64,000 bases of DNA from Streptomyces uncialis (GCF_001905345.1 NZ_LFBV01000010.1:661238-725237), one strand, 5' to 3'; shown: positions 16,567 through 26,101, counted from the stretch's first letter. Translations and numbers: made by a program. Notes: generated by a model from the sequence alone, not told the origin.

Positions 16567-17169
16567 ATGCGAAAAAAGATGTACGCGGCCATGCTCGGAC
16601 TCGCCACCGTCGGAGCTGTCACGCTCTCGTCCGGTGGTGCCAGCAGCCACGGGTACACCGATCAGCCCCTGAGCCGCCAGAAGGCGTGCGGGAACGGCGG
16701 CATCGTCAAGGGCTGCGGTTCCATCCAGTACGAGCCGCAGAGCGTCGAGGGCCTCAAGGGCTTCCCGGGCCGCGGCCCGGCCGACGGCAAGATCTGTTCC
16801 GCCGGGAACGGCGGCTTCAGCGCCCTCGACCAGCCCAAGCAGCCGAACGGCACCGCGTGGCCCGCCACGCAGCTGTCCGGCGGCCAGAGCTACAACTTCC
16901 GCTGGCAGTTCACGGCCGCGCACGCCACGGCCGACTTCAAGTACTACATCACCAAGAACGGCTGGAACCAGAACGCCCCGCTGACGCGGGCCGCCCTGGA
17001 GTCCACCCCGTTCCTGACGGTGCCGTACAACGGTCAGCGCCCGCCGTGGACCCTGTCGCACTCCGGCCAGGTCCCCTCCGGCAAGACCGGGAACCATGTG
17101 GTCCTCGCGGTGTGGACGGTCGCCGACACCCCGAACGCCTTCTACGCCTGCTCCGACGTCAAGTTCTGA
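16567..17169 (+). CDS. AA10 lytic polysaccharide monooxygenase
   Basis: A 200-residue secreted copper enzyme with a signal peptide (1-27). Cleavage leaves histidine 28 (SS|HGYTDQP) as the mature N-terminus, the first half of the copper histidine brace; H119 (FTAAHATADF) supplies the second. There is no carbohydrate-binding module. AA10 enzymes oxidatively cleave chitin or cellulose. Its place next to the SPFH, NlpC, cslA and glxA genes matches the LpmP gene of the Streptomyces csl locus (from memory), where the enzyme and GlxA help deposit a glycan at hyphal tips. The dre upstream suggests DasR control. Confidence 0.9.
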   Translation: MRKKMYAAMLGLATVGAVTLSSGGASSHGYTDQPLSRQKACGNGGIVKGCGSIQYEPQSVEGLKGFPGRGPADGKICSAGNGGFSALDQPKQPNGTAWPATQLSGGQSYNFRWQFTAAHATADFKYYITKNGWNQNAPLTRAALESTPFLTVPYNGQRPPWTLSHSGQVPSGKTGNHVVLAVWTVADTPNAFYACSDVKF

Positions 17170-17299
17170 TCTGACCCCAGGTCCGAACCGCCCCGAAGTC
17201 TCCGCGTGACCCCCCACAGGCACGGTCATCGCGCGCACGCCACCCGTGGCCGCGTGGCGTGTGCGGCCGGCCGCACACGGGGAGACCTCAGGGGACGCG

Positions 17300-17329
17300 A
17301 GAGGCCCCCCGCTTGCGCGAGGGGCCTCT
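17300..17329. terminator. Hairpin terminator between LPMO and tRNA-Lys
   Basis: AGAGGCCCC (17300-17308) and its complement in AGGGGCCTCT (17320-17329) form a GC-rich stem with an 11-base loop. It lies after both the LPMO gene and the reverse-strand tRNA, so it can end transcription from either side. Confidence 0.75.
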
Positions 17330-17337
17330 GCTGTCTG

Positions 17338-17411
17338 TGCGCCGCCAGGGACTCGAACCCCGGACCCGCTGATTAAGAGTCAGCTGCTCTAACCAACTGA
17401 GCTAGCGGCGC
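17338..17411 (-). tRNA. tRNA-Lys (CUU)
   Basis: The reverse strand folds as a complete cloverleaf. The acceptor arms are GCGCCGC and GCGGCGC with discriminator A; D-arm AGCTCAGTTGGTTAGAGC; anticodon loop CTCTTAA (anticodon CTT); T-arm GGGGTTCGAGTCCC. CCA is not encoded. A TATTAT hexamer lies about 16 bases upstream (17427-17432). All 74 bases equal the copy at 20970-21043. Confidence 0.96.
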
Positions 17412-17484
17412 CTGCCGACACCCGAAATAATACCCGCTCCGGAACCCCCCGGGGACCCACCCGGGTAACCCGCGGTAACCCCGG

Positions 17485-18918
17485 TCACCCCGGGTCGGCG
17501 GTGCCCCGACCTGTGTAGAAGGCCACCGTGAGGTCCTTGACGAGGGCCTTGCGCTCGTAGTCGTCCAGCTCCACGAGCCCCCGCACGGTCAGCCGGGTCA
17601 CCGTGTCCTCGACGGAGTCCACCACCGAGGTCAGCACCGAGTCCCGGTGCTGCGCGTCCAGCGCCGCGATCCGCCGCCGCTGCATCGCCGCGGCGACCTC
17701 CGGCGCGTACTCGATCCGCGTCGGCTGCGCCGAGAACACCTCCAGGCCCACCGGCCGGGTGTCCGCCGCGATCCGCCGCGTCAGCGCGTCCCCGACGGCC
17801 TCCGCGTTGCGCAGCGTGGGCGCGTCCTCGTGGAAGGCGTCCGCCGGCAACTGCGACAGCACCCGCGCCATCGCCGCCTCCACGCACTCCCGCAGATACT
17901 CCTGATGGTCCTCGACCGTCAGCGTCGCCTTCGCGGAGTCCCTGATCCGCCACACCACGAGCACCACCACCCGCAGCGCCACCCCGTGCGCGTCCACCGC
18001 CGGCATCGGCTCGCTGCGCCAGTGCCGCAGCCGTACGTCGACCCGGCGGCGCAGCAGCAGCGGGTTCACCCACACCAGGCCGGTGCGCCGCACACTCCCC
18101 CGGTACCGTCCGAAGAGGGTGAGCACCCAGGCCTGGCCGACCCGGCCGCGGGCCAGCCCGCCGAAGCCGAAGAGCGCGAGCGTCCCGGTCACCGCGAGCA
18201 GCGCCCAGTGGCCGATGCCCAGCGGTACCGCCCCGGCCGCGGTGATCCCGGAACGGGAGGTGATCCCGTCGAGTGCGACGCCCATGGGTCCGGCGTCGGC
18301 CCCGTACGCGGGGAGCCCCAGGAGCTCGACGGCGGCCGTCGGCAGCGCGCCCGTCCACCACAGCGCGACGACCAGGCCCGCGAGCCCGAGGAACCCGGCG
18401 GCCACCCCGGCCGTGCCGGGCAGCGCCCGCCCCAGCCGCTCGACGAGCTCGGGGTCGGTGACCGGCAGCGGCCGTCCCCCCTGCTCGAAGGCCCGCTCGC
18501 GGCGCTCGGCGGCGGCGCCGGGCCGCTCCTGGAAGTCACCCGCCGCGGCGCGCCCGTCGCGCCGGGGGCCGCGCCCGCCGGACGGTGTCCTCGGCTGCTC
18601 GCTCGATGCCTGGCGGCGCCGCACCACGGCGGGCTCGGCCGGGACCGGGGTGCCGGAGGGGTCCTCGCGGAACAGCAGATGCACCGGGATCTCGGTGGTG
18701 GACTCGTTGTGGATCAGCCGCGACGGGCGCTGACCGCCCGGTTCGTCCACGCGCGGGCTCCTCGGCCGCTGTCCGGACGGTTCCGGGGCCGGGGTCTGCG
18801 GTGAGCGGGAGATCCGGGGCGCCGTCCGGGGGGTACGGGCGGGGAGCGGGGCTTTCGCGGACGGCGAAGGCTGGGGCGGGTGGGGGGACTGCGGTGACTG
18901 GGGTGTCACTGGGCTCAT
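17485..18918 (-). CDS. SPFH/band 7 membrane protein
   Basis: A 477-residue protein. About 150 residues of proline/arginine-rich cytoplasmic sequence precede two hydrophobic segments (about 165-190 and 235-260). The SPFH domain follows (RVGQAWVLTLFGRYRGSVR; ALRVVVLVVWRIRD) and then a helical tail. SPFH proteins form membrane scaffolds linked to cell-envelope organisation. I choose the ATG at 18918 because GGAGG lies six bases upstream; an ATG at 18933 overlaps the previous stop but has no site. It sits directly after the NlpC gene, so the two are probably one operon in the tip-glycan region. Confidence 0.8.
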   Translation of the reverse strand: MSPVTPQSPQSPHPPQPSPSAKAPLPARTPRTAPRISRSPQTPAPEPSGQRPRSPRVDEPGGQRPSRLIHNESTTEIPVHLLFREDPSGTPVPAEPAVVRRRQASSEQPRTPSGGRGPRRDGRAAAGDFQERPGAAAERRERAFEQGGRPLPVTDPELVERLGRALPGTAGVAAGFLGLAGLVVALWWTGALPTAAVELLGLPAYGADAGPMGVALDGITSRSGITAAGAVPLGIGHWALLAVTGTLALFGFGGLARGRVGQAWVLTLFGRYRGSVRRTGLVWVNPLLLRRRVDVRLRHWRSEPMPAVDAHGVALRVVVLVVWRIRDSAKATLTVEDHQEYLRECVEAAMARVLSQLPADAFHEDAPTLRNAEAVGDALTRRIAADTRPVGLEVFSAQPTRIEYAPEVAAAMQRRRIAALDAQHRDSVLTSVVDSVEDTVTRLTVRGLVELDDYERKALVKDLTVAFYTGRGTADPG

Positions 18919-18929
18919 CCGTGCCTCCG

Positions 18930-20396
18930 TCATGAGAAGAGCCGCCGCCAGGTCTCAGGGCCCGGGTAACCGTCGGCCGCTCCGCCGCGCCAGCCCTGCG
19001 CGCGCTGGAACGCCTCCAGATTGCGCCGGTCGCTCTCGCCCCAGCGCGGTCCGGGACCCTGTGTGTAGTACTTGCCGAATCCTTTCCGTACGAGCTGCTT
19101 CCCGAGCTGGGTGACGTACGAGTTGCTCTGTCCGGGGCGGAAGTACCCCCGTCCGGGGAAGTCGGCCTCGGCCGGTGCGCCGGGGCTGCCGGCGGAGCCG
19201 CCCGGCCGGGAGCCGCCGCCCGGGGTGCCGGGGGCGGGGATGTCGCGGCCCCGGCCCTTGACCAGGTGGTCCCAGGTCTTGGGGCCGGGGATGCCGTCGG
19301 CGGCGCTCCCCTTCCAGCCCTGGGCCTTCTGGAACGCCTCGGTGGCCCGGCGGTCGGCGTCGCTCCAGCGCGGGCCGGGGCCGCTGCGGTAGTAGCGGGA
19401 GCCGCCGCGTTCGGCGAGCATCCGGCCCAGCTCCGTGACGTGCCGGTTGTTGGCGCCGGGCCCGAACTTCGAGGCCCCGGGGAACGCGGTCCCGGTGGGC
19501 CCGGCACTGCCCGTACCGGTACCCGGAGCCGTACCGGTGTCCGTGCCGCCGCCCGTGCCGGCCTTCACCCCGCGGTAGCGGTAGGGCACGTAGCTGCTCG
19601 CGTTGGACCAGTACCCGTACGGGGTGGCCTGCTTGCGGGACTTCGGCGGGGCCTGCTCGTAGGCGACGTAGTACTGACGCGTGTAATCGGTCCAGCCGCC
19701 GAAGATCGTGACGTGCGAGCCCTTGTTCGGGTCGGACGGGTTGTGGAACAGCAGCATGTCGCCGGGCTGGAGCTCGTTCTTGGTGATCCGGACGCCGAAC
19801 CGGGCGAGGCTGCCCGTCCATTCGTTGCCGGGGAGTCCCCAGGCCATCGAGATGAAGCCCGAGCAGTCCTGGCGGTAACCGTCCGACCAGTACTTCGACA
19901 TGCTGTAGGGGACCTTGGCGTTGATCCAGGTCTTGGCCCGGTTGATGATCTCCGCCCGGGTGGTGGCCGGAAAGCCTGTGGAGACCGGGGTCGCGCTCGT
20001 GGACGGGCTCGCGCCGTGCAGGGGGCTCGTGGCGCCCTGCGGGGTGGCCGTTCCGCCGTCCAGGACGCCCGTCCCGGCCCCGCCGACCGGCGGGACGAAT
20101 CCGGGGGTGTGCACCGCCGCGCCGCCGGTGAGCGCCATCACACCCTCTCCGGCCGTGGTGAACCCCTGGCCCGGCGGACGCACCTCGGCGGCGAGCGCCG
20201 TCGGCGCGTTCGTGCTGCTCAGGACCGTGCCGGCCGCCGCCGCGAGCACCAGTGCGTGACGGCGGGCGCCGTGCGCCGCGGGGTTGCCGCCGAGCCGTAC
20301 CGGCAGACCGCGGGCCTGGGTCCGCCTGCGGTCCGCACAACCGGGACAGGCGCAGTCGCTCGCGGGTGCCACGTCTTCGAATACGGGAGTGTCCAT
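18930..20396 (-). CDS. Secreted NlpC/P60-type cell-wall hydrolase with two peptidoglycan-binding repeats
   Basis: A 488-residue exported protein. A short leader with cysteines (CACPGCADRRR) precedes a hydrophobic export segment (about 55-75) and a Ser/Thr/Pro linker. The cysteine-peptidase-like core begins at RAEIINRAKTWI, with the nucleophile in DCSGFISMAWGL and the histidine in GSHVTIFGGW. Two C-terminal binding repeats each contain RRATEAFQKAQGW-like sequence and a PGPxTW ending. It probably cleaves or remodels peptidoglycan peptides. GAGGGGAA precedes the ATG at 20396. It is the first gene of the unit with the SPFH gene. Confidence 0.83.
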   Translation of the reverse strand: MDTPVFEDVAPASDCACPGCADRRRTQARGLPVRLGGNPAAHGARRHALVLAAAAGTVLSSTNAPTALAAEVRPPGQGFTTAGEGVMALTGGAAVHTPGFVPPVGGAGTGVLDGGTATPQGATSPLHGASPSTSATPVSTGFPATTRAEIINRAKTWINAKVPYSMSKYWSDGYRQDCSGFISMAWGLPGNEWTGSLARFGVRITKNELQPGDMLLFHNPSDPNKGSHVTIFGGWTDYTRQYYVAYEQAPPKSRKQATPYGYWSNASSYVPYRYRGVKAGTGGGTDTGTAPGTGTGSAGPTGTAFPGASKFGPGANNRHVTELGRMLAERGGSRYYRSGPGPRWSDADRRATEAFQKAQGWKGSAADGIPGPKTWDHLVKGRGRDIPAPGTPGGGSRPGGSAGSPGAPAEADFPGRGYFRPGQSNSYVTQLGKQLVRKGFGKYYTQGPGPRWGESDRRNLEAFQRAQGWRGGAADGYPGPETWRRLFS

Positions 20397-20969
20397 TCGA
20401 TTCCCCTCACAGACCGGATCGGCCTCTCCGCGCGTCTGCACAGGCGTCAGTTTCCCAACTGTCCGGACATATCGCATGTTGACCATTCAAATGATGGACA
20501 GTCAGACATGCAATGCTTCAACCCCATGAGGGTACGTCAGATTTCAGCCCACCCCTTGATCGGGCTTCCGTTCACACAAGGGTCAAACGTCACCTTCCGG
20601 CAGGGTTGATCCAGAAGGGGCAAGTGTGATCAAATGGTTACGGATCTGGCAGCACCTTCCGGCCAATTCCGGACTCCCCCGTCCGGCGCCGGGACCCGTG
20701 CTCCGTCCACCGGCACCCGGACGCCCCCGTCCGGGGCCGGGCCCGCGGCCCTCCGGGGACCGGACATCCCCCCGTCCGGCGCCCCACCCCCCGGCCGCGG
20801 GCCCGGCGCCGCCGGCCAGGGGTCCCACCCCCCGCCACGGGCCGCCGCACGTGACCCGTATCACTCGCCCCATACCGCTGTGACCAGCGGAAAGACCCCA
20901 TTCCCGGGTGGCCCCGGAAGCGGTTTCGAGCATCCGCCGGCGTCGGGTAGAGTTCTCCACGTCAGACAG
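20397..20969. other. Divergent intergenic region between NlpC gene and tRNA-Lys
   Basis: A 573-bp gene-free region. The part next to the NlpC gene (20440-20620) is AT-richer than its surroundings and probably contains that gene's promoter and leader. The middle (20660-20830) is a run of proline-rich-looking CCGG sequence without coding evidence. The right end holds a tRNA promoter. Confidence 0.5.
20924..20953 (+). promoter_or_regulatory. Candidate promoter of the second tRNA-Lys
   Basis: TTTCGA (20924-20929) and TAGAGT (20948-20953) are spaced by 18 bases, and the -10 hexamer ends 16 bases before the tRNA. The -35 match to TTGACA is weak, so this is a reading rather than a proof. Confidence 0.4.
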
Positions 20970-21043
20970 GCGCCGCTAGCTCAGTTGGTTAGAGCAGCTG
21001 ACTCTTAATCAGCGGGTCCGGGGTTCGAGTCCCTGGCGGCGCA
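20970..21043 (+). tRNA. tRNA-Lys (CUU), second copy
   Basis: A complete cloverleaf with anticodon CTT, identical over all 74 bases to the reverse-strand copy at 17338-17411. The next six bases (CAGACA) are also shared. The pair therefore forms an inverted repeat flanking the NlpC-SPFH segment. Confidence 0.96.
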
Positions 21044-21052
21044 CAGACACCG

Positions 21053-21081
21053 AAGGCCCCCCGTTGAGAACGGGGGGCCTT
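21053..21081 (+). terminator. Terminator of tRNA-Lys
   Basis: AAGGCCCCCCGTT and AACGGGGGGCCTT form a perfect 13-bp stem with a GAG loop, ten bases after the tRNA, followed by a short pyrimidine run. It is a strong intrinsic-type terminator. Confidence 0.85.
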
Positions 21082-21094
21082 TCGTCTTCCCCTT

Positions 21095-21745
21095 GCCCGG
21101 TCGCCTTCGCTTGCGCTTCCTGGGTCTGTCCGGCTGGACGCACTTGTTCCTGTGCGGGTCGCCTTCGCTTGCGCTTTCGAGGTCTGTCCGGCTGGACGCA
21201 CTTGTCCCTGTGCGGGTCGGACGGGGTCGCGCAGTTCCCCGCGCCCCTGGGTCTCCTGTGCTGGGCGTACTTGTTCCCGTGCGGGTACGTCCGGGGGTGC
21301 GCAGTTCCCCGCGCCCCTGAAGGGGCACCCCTCTCCTCCCGCAGGCGCTCGGCTACGGGAGGGGGTGGGCGGGAATCTCTGCTCGCAGACTCCGATGCTC
21401 TTCAGTCGGGTCACTGGACGTGTTACCGAGCGTGTCGGATCGAGGACGGAGAATCCCGACCGGCCCCGACCCGAAGAACCGACCGGATGCGCCCCAAAGG
21501 GGCGCGGGGAACTGCGCAAAACCACCGAGCGACGGCACAGGAACAACCGCCCCCACCCGGACAGACCCCGGAAGCGCAAGCGAAGGCGACCCGCGGGGAA
21601 CTGCGCACCCACCAAGCGACGGCACAGGAACGGAGTGCGCCCAGCACAGGAAACCCAGGGGGCCGCAACCCGCGAGCGACCCGCGGAGGGACGGGTGCGG
21701 CCCGGAGCGAGGGCTCGAAAGCGCAAGCGAAGGCGTTCCGCGTGC
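21095..21745. repeat. Dispersed modular repeat array 3
   Basis: The same modules as arrays 1 and 2. GGTCGCCTTCGCTTGCGCTT occurs near 21100 and 21157, with the GTCTGTCCGGCTGGACGCACTT module after each. GCGCAGTTCCCCGCGCCCCT occurs near 21230 and 21299. Hairpin element copy 3 follows, then reversed cores near 21498 and 21593 and reversed GCAAGCGAAGG modules near 21575 and 21723. About 200 bp without a recognised element follow, up to the cslA start. Confidence 0.85.
21371..21457 (+). ncRNA. Conserved hairpin element, copy 3
   Basis: An 87-nt copy with arms identical to copy 1 except next to the centre. The centre reads GTCACTGGACGTG in place of GTAGGGGGACGTC, and the following GTACC becomes TTACC. 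It lies upstream of cslA in the same orientation. Confidence 0.5.
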
Positions 21746-21954
21746 CCCACCCCCACAACGGCGGATGCCCTTCGTTGGGGACCCCGGTACACAAGCGGGG
21801 TCCGGGGGAGGCATCATGCAACCGGAAGCCACTGTTCGCTGTCTAAGGTGAGAGTGGCTCGCCACTTGTGCGCCCGGGACGGTCAGGGGAACCGAGGAGG
21901 GCGATAGGGAACGACGAAACACGCGCGTCGTACGCGTGTTTGGGGGGATGACTC

Positions 21955-24057
21955 ATGACGTCGCCGCCTTCCGGCGCCGGGCAGAACTTCGATCCGACGG
22001 AGACCACGCAACTACGCGTGCCGTCGCACCGGACCGGTGGCCTGCGCCGAATACAGAAGACCCTGCCGCGCTACGACTACGAGCACTACAGCCGTCTCGC
22101 CGGGCCTCTCACCCAACCCGATCCGAACGAGCCGTACAAGGTCCGGTACCGGTCGCTGCTGTCGCAGGAACCGCACCGCATCCGGGCCGCCCTGATGCTG
22201 GGCGCGGCCCCCCTGCTCTCCCTCGTGCTGCTGTTCTGGCTGCTCCAGCCCGCGCACTGGACCGAGCGGGACCACCCCGCGTACGACTTCCTGCCCGCTC
22301 TCGACGTGGTCATGCTTGTCTCGATCGGCCTGATCGAGTTCTTCCGCTGTATGAACGTGCTGTCGAACGCGCACGCCACGATCGTCGCCCGTGACCCGAT
22401 CCCGGTGGTCCCGGAGACCGGTACCCGGGTCGCCTTCCTCACCTCCTTCGTGCCCGGCAAGGAGCCGCTGGAGATGGTGACGAAGACCCTGGAGGCGGCC
22501 GTCAAGATCCGCCACCGCGGGGTGATGCACGTCTGGCTGCTGGACGAGGGCGACGACGCGGACGTCAAGGCCGTCTGCGAGCGGCTCGGGGTGCGCCACT
22601 TCTCCCGTAAGGGCATCGCGAAGTGGAACACCGACAAGGGTCCGCACCGGGCGAAGACCAAGCACGGCAACTACAACGCGTGGCTGGACGCGCACGGTGA
22701 CGGTTACGACTACTTCGCCTCCGTCGACACGGACCACATCCCGCTGCCCAACTACCTGGAGCGGATGCTCGGCTTCTTCCGGGACCCGGACGTCGGCTTC
22801 GTCATCGGCCCGCAGGTGTACGGCAACTACGACGACTTCGTCACCAAGGCCGCCGAGTCCCAGCAGTTCCTCTTCCACGCGCTGATCCAGCGCGCGGGCA
22901 ACGCGTACGGCTCCCCGATGTTCGTCGGTACGTCCAACGCGGTGCGGATCAGGGCGCTGAAGCAGATCGGCGGGCTGTACGACTCGATCACCGAGGACAT
23001 GGCGACCGGGTTCGAGATCCACCGGGCGAAGAACCCGGCCACCGGCAACAAGTGGCGGTCCGTGTACACCCCGGACGTGCTCGCCGTCGGTGAGGGACCC
23101 AACGCCTGGACGGACTTCTTCACCCAGCAGCTCCGCTGGTCGCGCGGCACCTACGAGACGATCCTCAAGCAGTACTGGAAGGGCTTCTACTCCCTGCCCC
23201 CGGGCAAGCTCTTCAACTACACGATGATGATCATCTTCTATCCGATGTCCGCGCTGAACTGGATCCTCGCCGCCCTGAGCTGTGTCCTGTTCCTCGGTCT
23301 CGGCGCCTCGGGTGTGAGCATCGACCCGACGATCTGGCTGATGCTGTACGGCAACGCCTCGGCCCTCCAGATCGGGCTGTACGTCTGGAACCGCCGCCAC
23401 AACGTCTCGCCGCACGAGCCCGAGGGCTCCGGCGGGGTCGCGGGCATGGCGATGTCCGCGCTGTCCGCGCCGATCTACGCGCGCTCACTCATGGACGCCG
23501 TGCTGCGCCGCAAGAGCAAGTTCGTGGTGACGCCGAAGGGCGACTCGGCGAGCCCCGACACGCTGTTGGGGACGTTCCGCATCCATCTGTTCTTCATCGC
23601 GGTGTTCGGCGCCTCGGTCGTCGCGTCGTTCTTCTTCGGGCACAACCACCCGGCCATGATCATCTGGGCGTCGTTCGCGCTGTTGATCACCGCGGCACCG
23701 ATCATCATCTGGCGCTGGCAGATGCGGCAGGACGCCAAGAAGCCGCCCGCGCCCGCCGCGCCCGCTCCGGTGCCCGGACCCGTCCCGGTCACCGCCTCCG
23801 GCCCGGACGCCGGCGCCCCGGACGCTCCCGTGGTCCCGGCGCAGGCCCCCCGCGGACGGCACTCCGCTCCCGGCGCCCATGTCCCGCAGCAGCGGCCCAC
23901 CTGGACCCCGGGCGACGACCAGACCCTCCAGATCCCGCTCGCGCGCCGGTCGTCCGCCCCGGACGCGCCCGGGTTCCCCGCCCGACCGGGCGACGGCCCC
24001 TCCGCCGCGCCCTCCGCACCGTCGAACCACTACCAGCCGTATCGGGGTAAGCCGTGA
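21955..24057 (+). CDS. cslA: Cellulose synthase-like GT2 glycosyltransferase
   Basis: A 700-residue processive family 2 glycosyltransferase. Two membrane segments (about 75-125) precede the catalytic domain with AFLTSFVPGKEP, DEGDDADV, the UDP/metal motif DTDHIPLPN, GTSNAVRI, ITEDMATG and QQLRWSRGT (the Q-x-x-R-W translocation motif). Several more membrane helices follow, and then a proline-rich cytoplasmic tail (about 600-700). In Streptomyces, CslA makes a beta-glycan at hyphal tips that supports adhesion and aerial growth. The stop overlaps the glxA GTG by four bases, so the two are coupled. Confidence 0.92.
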   Translation: MTSPPSGAGQNFDPTETTQLRVPSHRTGGLRRIQKTLPRYDYEHYSRLAGPLTQPDPNEPYKVRYRSLLSQEPHRIRAALMLGAAPLLSLVLLFWLLQPAHWTERDHPAYDFLPALDVVMLVSIGLIEFFRCMNVLSNAHATIVARDPIPVVPETGTRVAFLTSFVPGKEPLEMVTKTLEAAVKIRHRGVMHVWLLDEGDDADVKAVCERLGVRHFSRKGIAKWNTDKGPHRAKTKHGNYNAWLDAHGDGYDYFASVDTDHIPLPNYLERMLGFFRDPDVGFVIGPQVYGNYDDFVTKAAESQQFLFHALIQRAGNAYGSPMFVGTSNAVRIRALKQIGGLYDSITEDMATGFEIHRAKNPATGNKWRSVYTPDVLAVGEGPNAWTDFFTQQLRWSRGTYETILKQYWKGFYSLPPGKLFNYTMMIIFYPMSALNWILAALSCVLFLGLGASGVSIDPTIWLMLYGNASALQIGLYVWNRRHNVSPHEPEGSGGVAGMAMSALSAPIYARSLMDAVLRRKSKFVVTPKGDSASPDTLLGTFRIHLFFIAVFGASVVASFFFGHNHPAMIIWASFALLITAAPIIIWRWQMRQDAKKPPAPAAPAPVPGPVPVTASGPDAGAPDAPVVPAQAPRGRHSAPGAHVPQQRPTWTPGDDQTLQIPLARRSSAPDAPGFPARPGDGPSAAPSAPSNHYQPYRGKP

Positions 24058-25991
24058 AAGACCGTTCCAGCCGCCGCCGCGCCCGTCGGATCGCGATAGG
24101 CACGGCGGTGGTGGTCGCGCTGGCCGGGATGAACGGGCCCGCGCTCTACCGGTTCGGGTCCGAGCAGTATCACGAGTACACGATCAACAAGCAGGAGTAC
24201 AAAGCCGAGAACGGCCACTGGAAGATCATGGAGTTCCCGGAGGAGTACCGGCAGAACACCATCCACGCGGCCGTGCTGCGGACCGGCAAGGTGCTGCTGG
24301 TCGCGGGCTCCGGGAACGTCCAGGAGAACTTCGACCGCAAGCAGTTCGACACCCGGCTGTGGGACCCCGAGACCGACAAGATCAAGAAGATCGACACCCC
24401 GACGGACCTGTTCTGCACCGGCCACACCCAGCTCGGCAACGGCAATCTGCTGATCGCGGGCGGCACCAAGCGGTACGAGAAGCTGGAGGGGGACGTCACC
24501 AAGGCCGGCGGGCTGATGGTCGTCCACAACGAGAACCCGGACAAGCCGATCACGCTGCCCGCGGGCACCCGTTTCACCGGCAAGACCAACGGCAAGTCGT
24601 TCATCTCCAAGGACCCCGTGGTCGTGGAGCGCGCGAAGAAGGTCTTCGACAAGGTGACCGGACGGTTCCTGCGCAACGACCCCGGGCTGGGCCGGATCTA
24701 CGTCGAGGCCGCGCAGAGCGGCGCCAAGCACGAGACGGGCGCCCAGGACAACTACAAGGTCGAGGGTCTCAAGCCCGCCGACACCCGCAACACGTACGGC
24801 ATGGCGGAGAAGCTCGCCCTCGACAAGAAGGACTTCCAGGGCATCAGGGACGCCTTCGAGTTCGACCCCGTGGCGGAGAAGTACATCCGGGTCGACCCGA
24901 TGAAGGAGGCCCGCTGGTACCCGACGCTGACCACCCTCAGCGACGGCAAGATCCTCAGCCTCTCCGGGCTCGACGAGATCGGCCAGCTGGTCCCCGGCAA
25001 GAACGAGGTGTACGACCCCGAGACCAAGGAGTGGGAGTACACCGAGGGCATCCGCCAGTTCCCCACGTATCCGGCGGTCTCGCTGATGCAGGACGGCCGG
25101 CTCTTCTACTCCGGCTCCAACGCCGGGTACGGTCCGGCCGACGAGGGCCGCGAGCCGGGCGTCTGGGACCTGGAGAGCAACAAGTTCACCAAGGTCCCCG
25201 GACTGAGCGACCCCAAGCTGATGGAGACCTCCGGGACGGTGCTGCTGCCGCCCGCGCAGGACGAGAAGTACATGGTCATCGGCGGTGGCGGCGTCGGTGA
25301 GTCGGACGAGGCCAGCAAGCGGACCCGGATCGTGGACCTGCTGGCCGACAAGCCCCGGTTCGAGGACGGCCCCGAGATGGAGAAGGGCACCCGCTATCCG
25401 CAGGCGTCGATCCTGCCCGACGACTCGGTGCTGGTCTCCGGCGGCTCCGAGGACTACCGGGGCCGCGGCGGCTCGGACATCCTCCAGGCCCGGCTCTACG
25501 ACACCGGGGCCAACTCGTTCAAGCGGGTGGCCGATCCGCTGGTGGGCCGCAACTACCACTCCGGTTCGCTGCTGCTGCCGGACGGCCGGGTGATGTTCTT
25601 CGGCTCCGACTCGCTGTACGCCGACAAGGCCAACACCAAGCCCGGCAAGTTCGAGCAGCGGGTGGAGATCTACACCCCGCCGTACCTCTTCCGGGACTCC
25701 CGGCCCTCCCTCGCGGGCGGCCCCAAGAAGATCGAGCGCGGCGGTTCGGCGACCTTCACCACCCGGGACAGCGCGTCGGTGAAGTCGGCCCGGCTGATGC
25801 GGCCCAGCGCGTCCACGCATGTCACCGACATCGACCAGAAGTCCATCGCCCTGAAGATGACGAAGACCGCCGACGGCGTCACGGTCACCGTCCCGGAGAG
25901 CCGCAACCTCGTCCAGTCCGGCTGGTACATGCTCTTCGTCACCGACGACAAGGGCACCCCGAGCAAGGCCCAGTGGGTGAACGTGCCGTAG
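24054..25991 (+). CDS. glxA: GlxA-type mononuclear copper-radical oxidase
   Basis: A 645-residue galactose-oxidase-like enzyme with an N-terminal signal anchor (about 12-32) and a kelch-type propeller. Copper and cofactor residues align with galactose oxidase: C121 (DLFCTGHT) and Y289 (ARWYPTL) for the Tyr-Cys crosslink, W288 beside it, Y501/H502 (RNYHSGSL) and H589 (STHVTDI) as ligands. It oxidises an alcohol with O2, giving an aldehyde and H2O2. In Streptomyces, GlxA is needed for the CslA-dependent tip glycan and acts outside the membrane. The GTG start overlaps the cslA stop. A strong hairpin follows 21 bases after the stop. Confidence 0.93.
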   Translation: MKDRSSRRRARRIAIGTAVVVALAGMNGPALYRFGSEQYHEYTINKQEYKAENGHWKIMEFPEEYRQNTIHAAVLRTGKVLLVAGSGNVQENFDRKQFDTRLWDPETDKIKKIDTPTDLFCTGHTQLGNGNLLIAGGTKRYEKLEGDVTKAGGLMVVHNENPDKPITLPAGTRFTGKTNGKSFISKDPVVVERAKKVFDKVTGRFLRNDPGLGRIYVEAAQSGAKHETGAQDNYKVEGLKPADTRNTYGMAEKLALDKKDFQGIRDAFEFDPVAEKYIRVDPMKEARWYPTLTTLSDGKILSLSGLDEIGQLVPGKNEVYDPETKEWEYTEGIRQFPTYPAVSLMQDGRLFYSGSNAGYGPADEGREPGVWDLESNKFTKVPGLSDPKLMETSGTVLLPPAQDEKYMVIGGGGVGESDEASKRTRIVDLLADKPRFEDGPEMEKGTRYPQASILPDDSVLVSGGSEDYRGRGGSDILQARLYDTGANSFKRVADPLVGRNYHSGSLLLPDGRVMFFGSDSLYADKANTKPGKFEQRVEIYTPPYLFRDSRPSLAGGPKKIERGGSATFTTRDSASVKSARLMRPSASTHVTDIDQKSIALKMTKTADGVTVTVPESRNLVQSGWYMLFVTDDKGTPSKAQWVNVP

Positions 25992-26012
25992 GACCCCCCG
26001 GCACCGGTCTCT

Positions 26013-26049
26013 CACGTCAGCTCCAGGAACCTTTCCTGGAGCTGACGTG
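26013..26049. terminator. Terminator after glxA
   Basis: A perfect 17-bp inverted repeat (CACGTCAGCTCCAGGAA and its complement) with a three-base loop. It separates cslA-glxA from the inserted regulator triad and lies 52 bp from the convergent ATPase-like gene. Confidence 0.88.
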
Positions 26050-26101
26050 CGGTGGGGCCGTGCTTGCAGGTCGGCAGACGGGCCCGGGGGCCGGGGTCGG
26101 C

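Noticed and set aside
20397..20640. A ydaO (c-di-AMP) riboswitch before the NlpC gene
   Set aside because: Such riboswitches often precede actinobacterial wall hydrolases, but the conserved strings of that class could not be found on the reverse strand.
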